From: Verrucomicrobiaceae bacterium
GTDB taxonomy: Bacteria; Verrucomicrobiota; Verrucomicrobiia; Verrucomicrobiales; Verrucomicrobiaceae
DNA: 32,997 nucleotides
NCBI GenBank assembly: GCA_027486585.1
Contig: JAIXOU010000026.1
Location: 1 to 32,997, forward strand
Reading direction: 5' to 3'
Position 1 is the first letter of the stretch. Each line of letters starts with the position of its first letter. This document shows positions 32,260 through 32,997 of this stretch, one piece after another. The position numbers and the translations under genes are program-made. The notes below the pieces were generated by a model. The model was not told the DNA's origin, did not search any database, and saw only the letters and a list, made by a program, of their open reading frames with translations.

Positions 32260-32859
32260 ATGAAATACATCGCTCTCGCTTCTCTTCTATTCATTAGTAG
32301 CATCCACGCGGAGGACTGGCAGCCGGAGGCGGGGTTCAAAAGTCTCTTCAATGGCATGGACCTCACGGGCTGGTGCTTCCGGGCGAAGACGAAGAAAGAG
32401 GAAACCAAGGCCGGGGAGATCCTGGAAAAGTTTGATGGCAAGACCGTCTCTAGCGATGCGCATTATTCAGCCAAGGATGGCATCTTCACGGTGACCTTCC
32501 CGACGGAAATGGACAAACTCACGGGCCAAATTTATACCGTGGAGGAGTTTCCGAAAAACTTCATTCTGAAGTTGGAATTCCGCGCCAGTATCAATGCTGA
32601 CAGCGGCATCTTTGTGCGCAAACCGCAGCTGCAATGCCGCGATTACCTGGTGGCTGGACCTTACAAAGACTTGAAACAATACAAAGCTCAAGACTGGAAT
32701 CTCATCGAAGTCACCGTGAAAGATGGTGTGGCCCACTGCATCTGCAATGGGGAGGTGCTGGAAGCCGCGCTGGCATTGCCCGCAACAGGCCCCATTGGCC
32801 TAGAAGGCGACCGTGCCGTGATGGAATATCGCCATATCCAGCTGAAGGAGCTGCCCTGA
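32260..32859 (+). CDS. Secreted DUF1080 (3-keto-disaccharide hydrolase-type) protein
   Basis: This DUF1080 protein has 199 residues from the ATG at 32260, which starts the signal peptide MKYIALASLLFISSIHA; an ATG at 32242 adds six residues. The family signatures are FKSLFNGMDLTGW at the start, FPKNFILKLEFRASINADSGIFVRKP in the middle and a closing beta-strand. DUF1080 proteins have a concanavalin-like beta-jelly-roll and include enzymes cleaving 3-keto-glycosides; they are very numerous in Verrucomicrobiota and Planctomycetota. It is shorter than many family members, with GQIYTVEEFP in the usual place. It follows phoR by 80 bp but seems unrelated in function. Confidence 0.88.
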   Translation: MKYIALASLLFISSIHAEDWQPEAGFKSLFNGMDLTGWCFRAKTKKEETKAGEILEKFDGKTVSSDAHYSAKDGIFTVTFPTEMDKLTGQIYTVEEFPKNFILKLEFRASINADSGIFVRKPQLQCRDYLVAGPYKDLKQYKAQDWNLIEVTVKDGVAHCICNGEVLEAALALPATGPIGLEGDRAVMEYRHIQLKELP

Positions 32860-32925
32860 GGCTGCAACCAGCTGAGCATGAAGAGAAAGAAGGGAGATGA
32901 TTCTCCGTAGGTTTGCTGGTCCTCC

Positions 32926-32997
32926 ATGCTACGCCTACTTGTTCTCTCTTTCGGTCTCACCACCGCCTCCGCTTCTCTCGGCGCGGAGGCGCTGATC
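32926..32997 (+). CDS. Start of a secreted protein, cut by the window edge
   Basis: An ATG at 32926 opens a frame that runs to the window end (24 codons). It encodes MLRLLVLSFGLTTASASLGA followed by EALI, a textbook signal peptide with an Ala-x-Ala-type cleavage region. No Shine-Dalgarno sequence is evident. The rest of the protein lies outside the window, so its function cannot be stated. It is 66 bp downstream of the DUF1080 gene. Confidence 0.6.
   Translation, partial: MLRLLVLSFGLTTASASLGAEALI

Overview
The window looks like chromosomal DNA from a Gram-negative member of the Verrucomicrobiota, probably near Verrucomicrobiaceae. This is an inference from gene content: a PEP-CTERM protein, a TIGR02597-like secreted protein, a DUF1080 protein, a large Ig-repeat surface protein, a TonB-dependent receptor with an LDEFVV-type TonB box, and many secreted TPR proteins. 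Base composition appears fairly even by eye. I see no rRNA, tRNA, insertion sequence, phage gene or CRISPR.

Layout. From about 23 kb down to 0.4 kb nearly everything is on the minus strand, read right to left: a 1209-residue Ig-repeat protein; a TIGR02597-like protein; a PEP-CTERM protein and a beta-helix-like secreted protein closed by a clear terminator; a secreted helical-repeat protein coupled to a TonB-dependent receptor; a TonB energising operon (DUF3450, long ExbB/TtpC-like, ExbD, TonB, TPR) followed by an unrecognised cytoplasmic protein; then a glycosyltransferase, a PlcP/LpxH-type metallophosphoesterase and PhoU. From 23 kb rightwards are two membrane-anchored plus-strand genes, a minus-strand cell-envelope operon (beta-barrel, lipoprotein, TPR), a divergent pseudoprotease-TPR gene, phoB, phoR, a DUF1080 gene and the first 24 codons of another secreted protein.

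Unifying theme. A 16-bp motif, GTGAC-N6-GTCAC (two half-sites 11 bp apart, as in Pho boxes), lies just upstream of phoU, the glycosyltransferase-phosphoesterase operon, the TonB operon, the helical-repeat/receptor operon, the 24.3 kb TPR gene, the pseudoprotease gene and phoB. In five of these the second half reads TCGTCAC in the direction of the gene. With PhoB, PhoR and PhoU all present, I infer a local Pho regulon. It would combine phospholipid-to-glycolipid membrane remodelling (PlcP plus glycosyltransferase) with TonB-driven outer-membrane uptake, and perhaps a set of secreted surface proteins, under phosphate starvation. No pst transporter genes are in the window.

Other points of note are a trypsin/HtrA-like domain that has lost all three catalytic residues, an intrinsic-terminator hairpin inside a signal-peptide coding sequence, a perfect palindrome covering the ribosome binding site of the gene at 23.07 kb, and a secreted domain shared by two neighbouring surface proteins.
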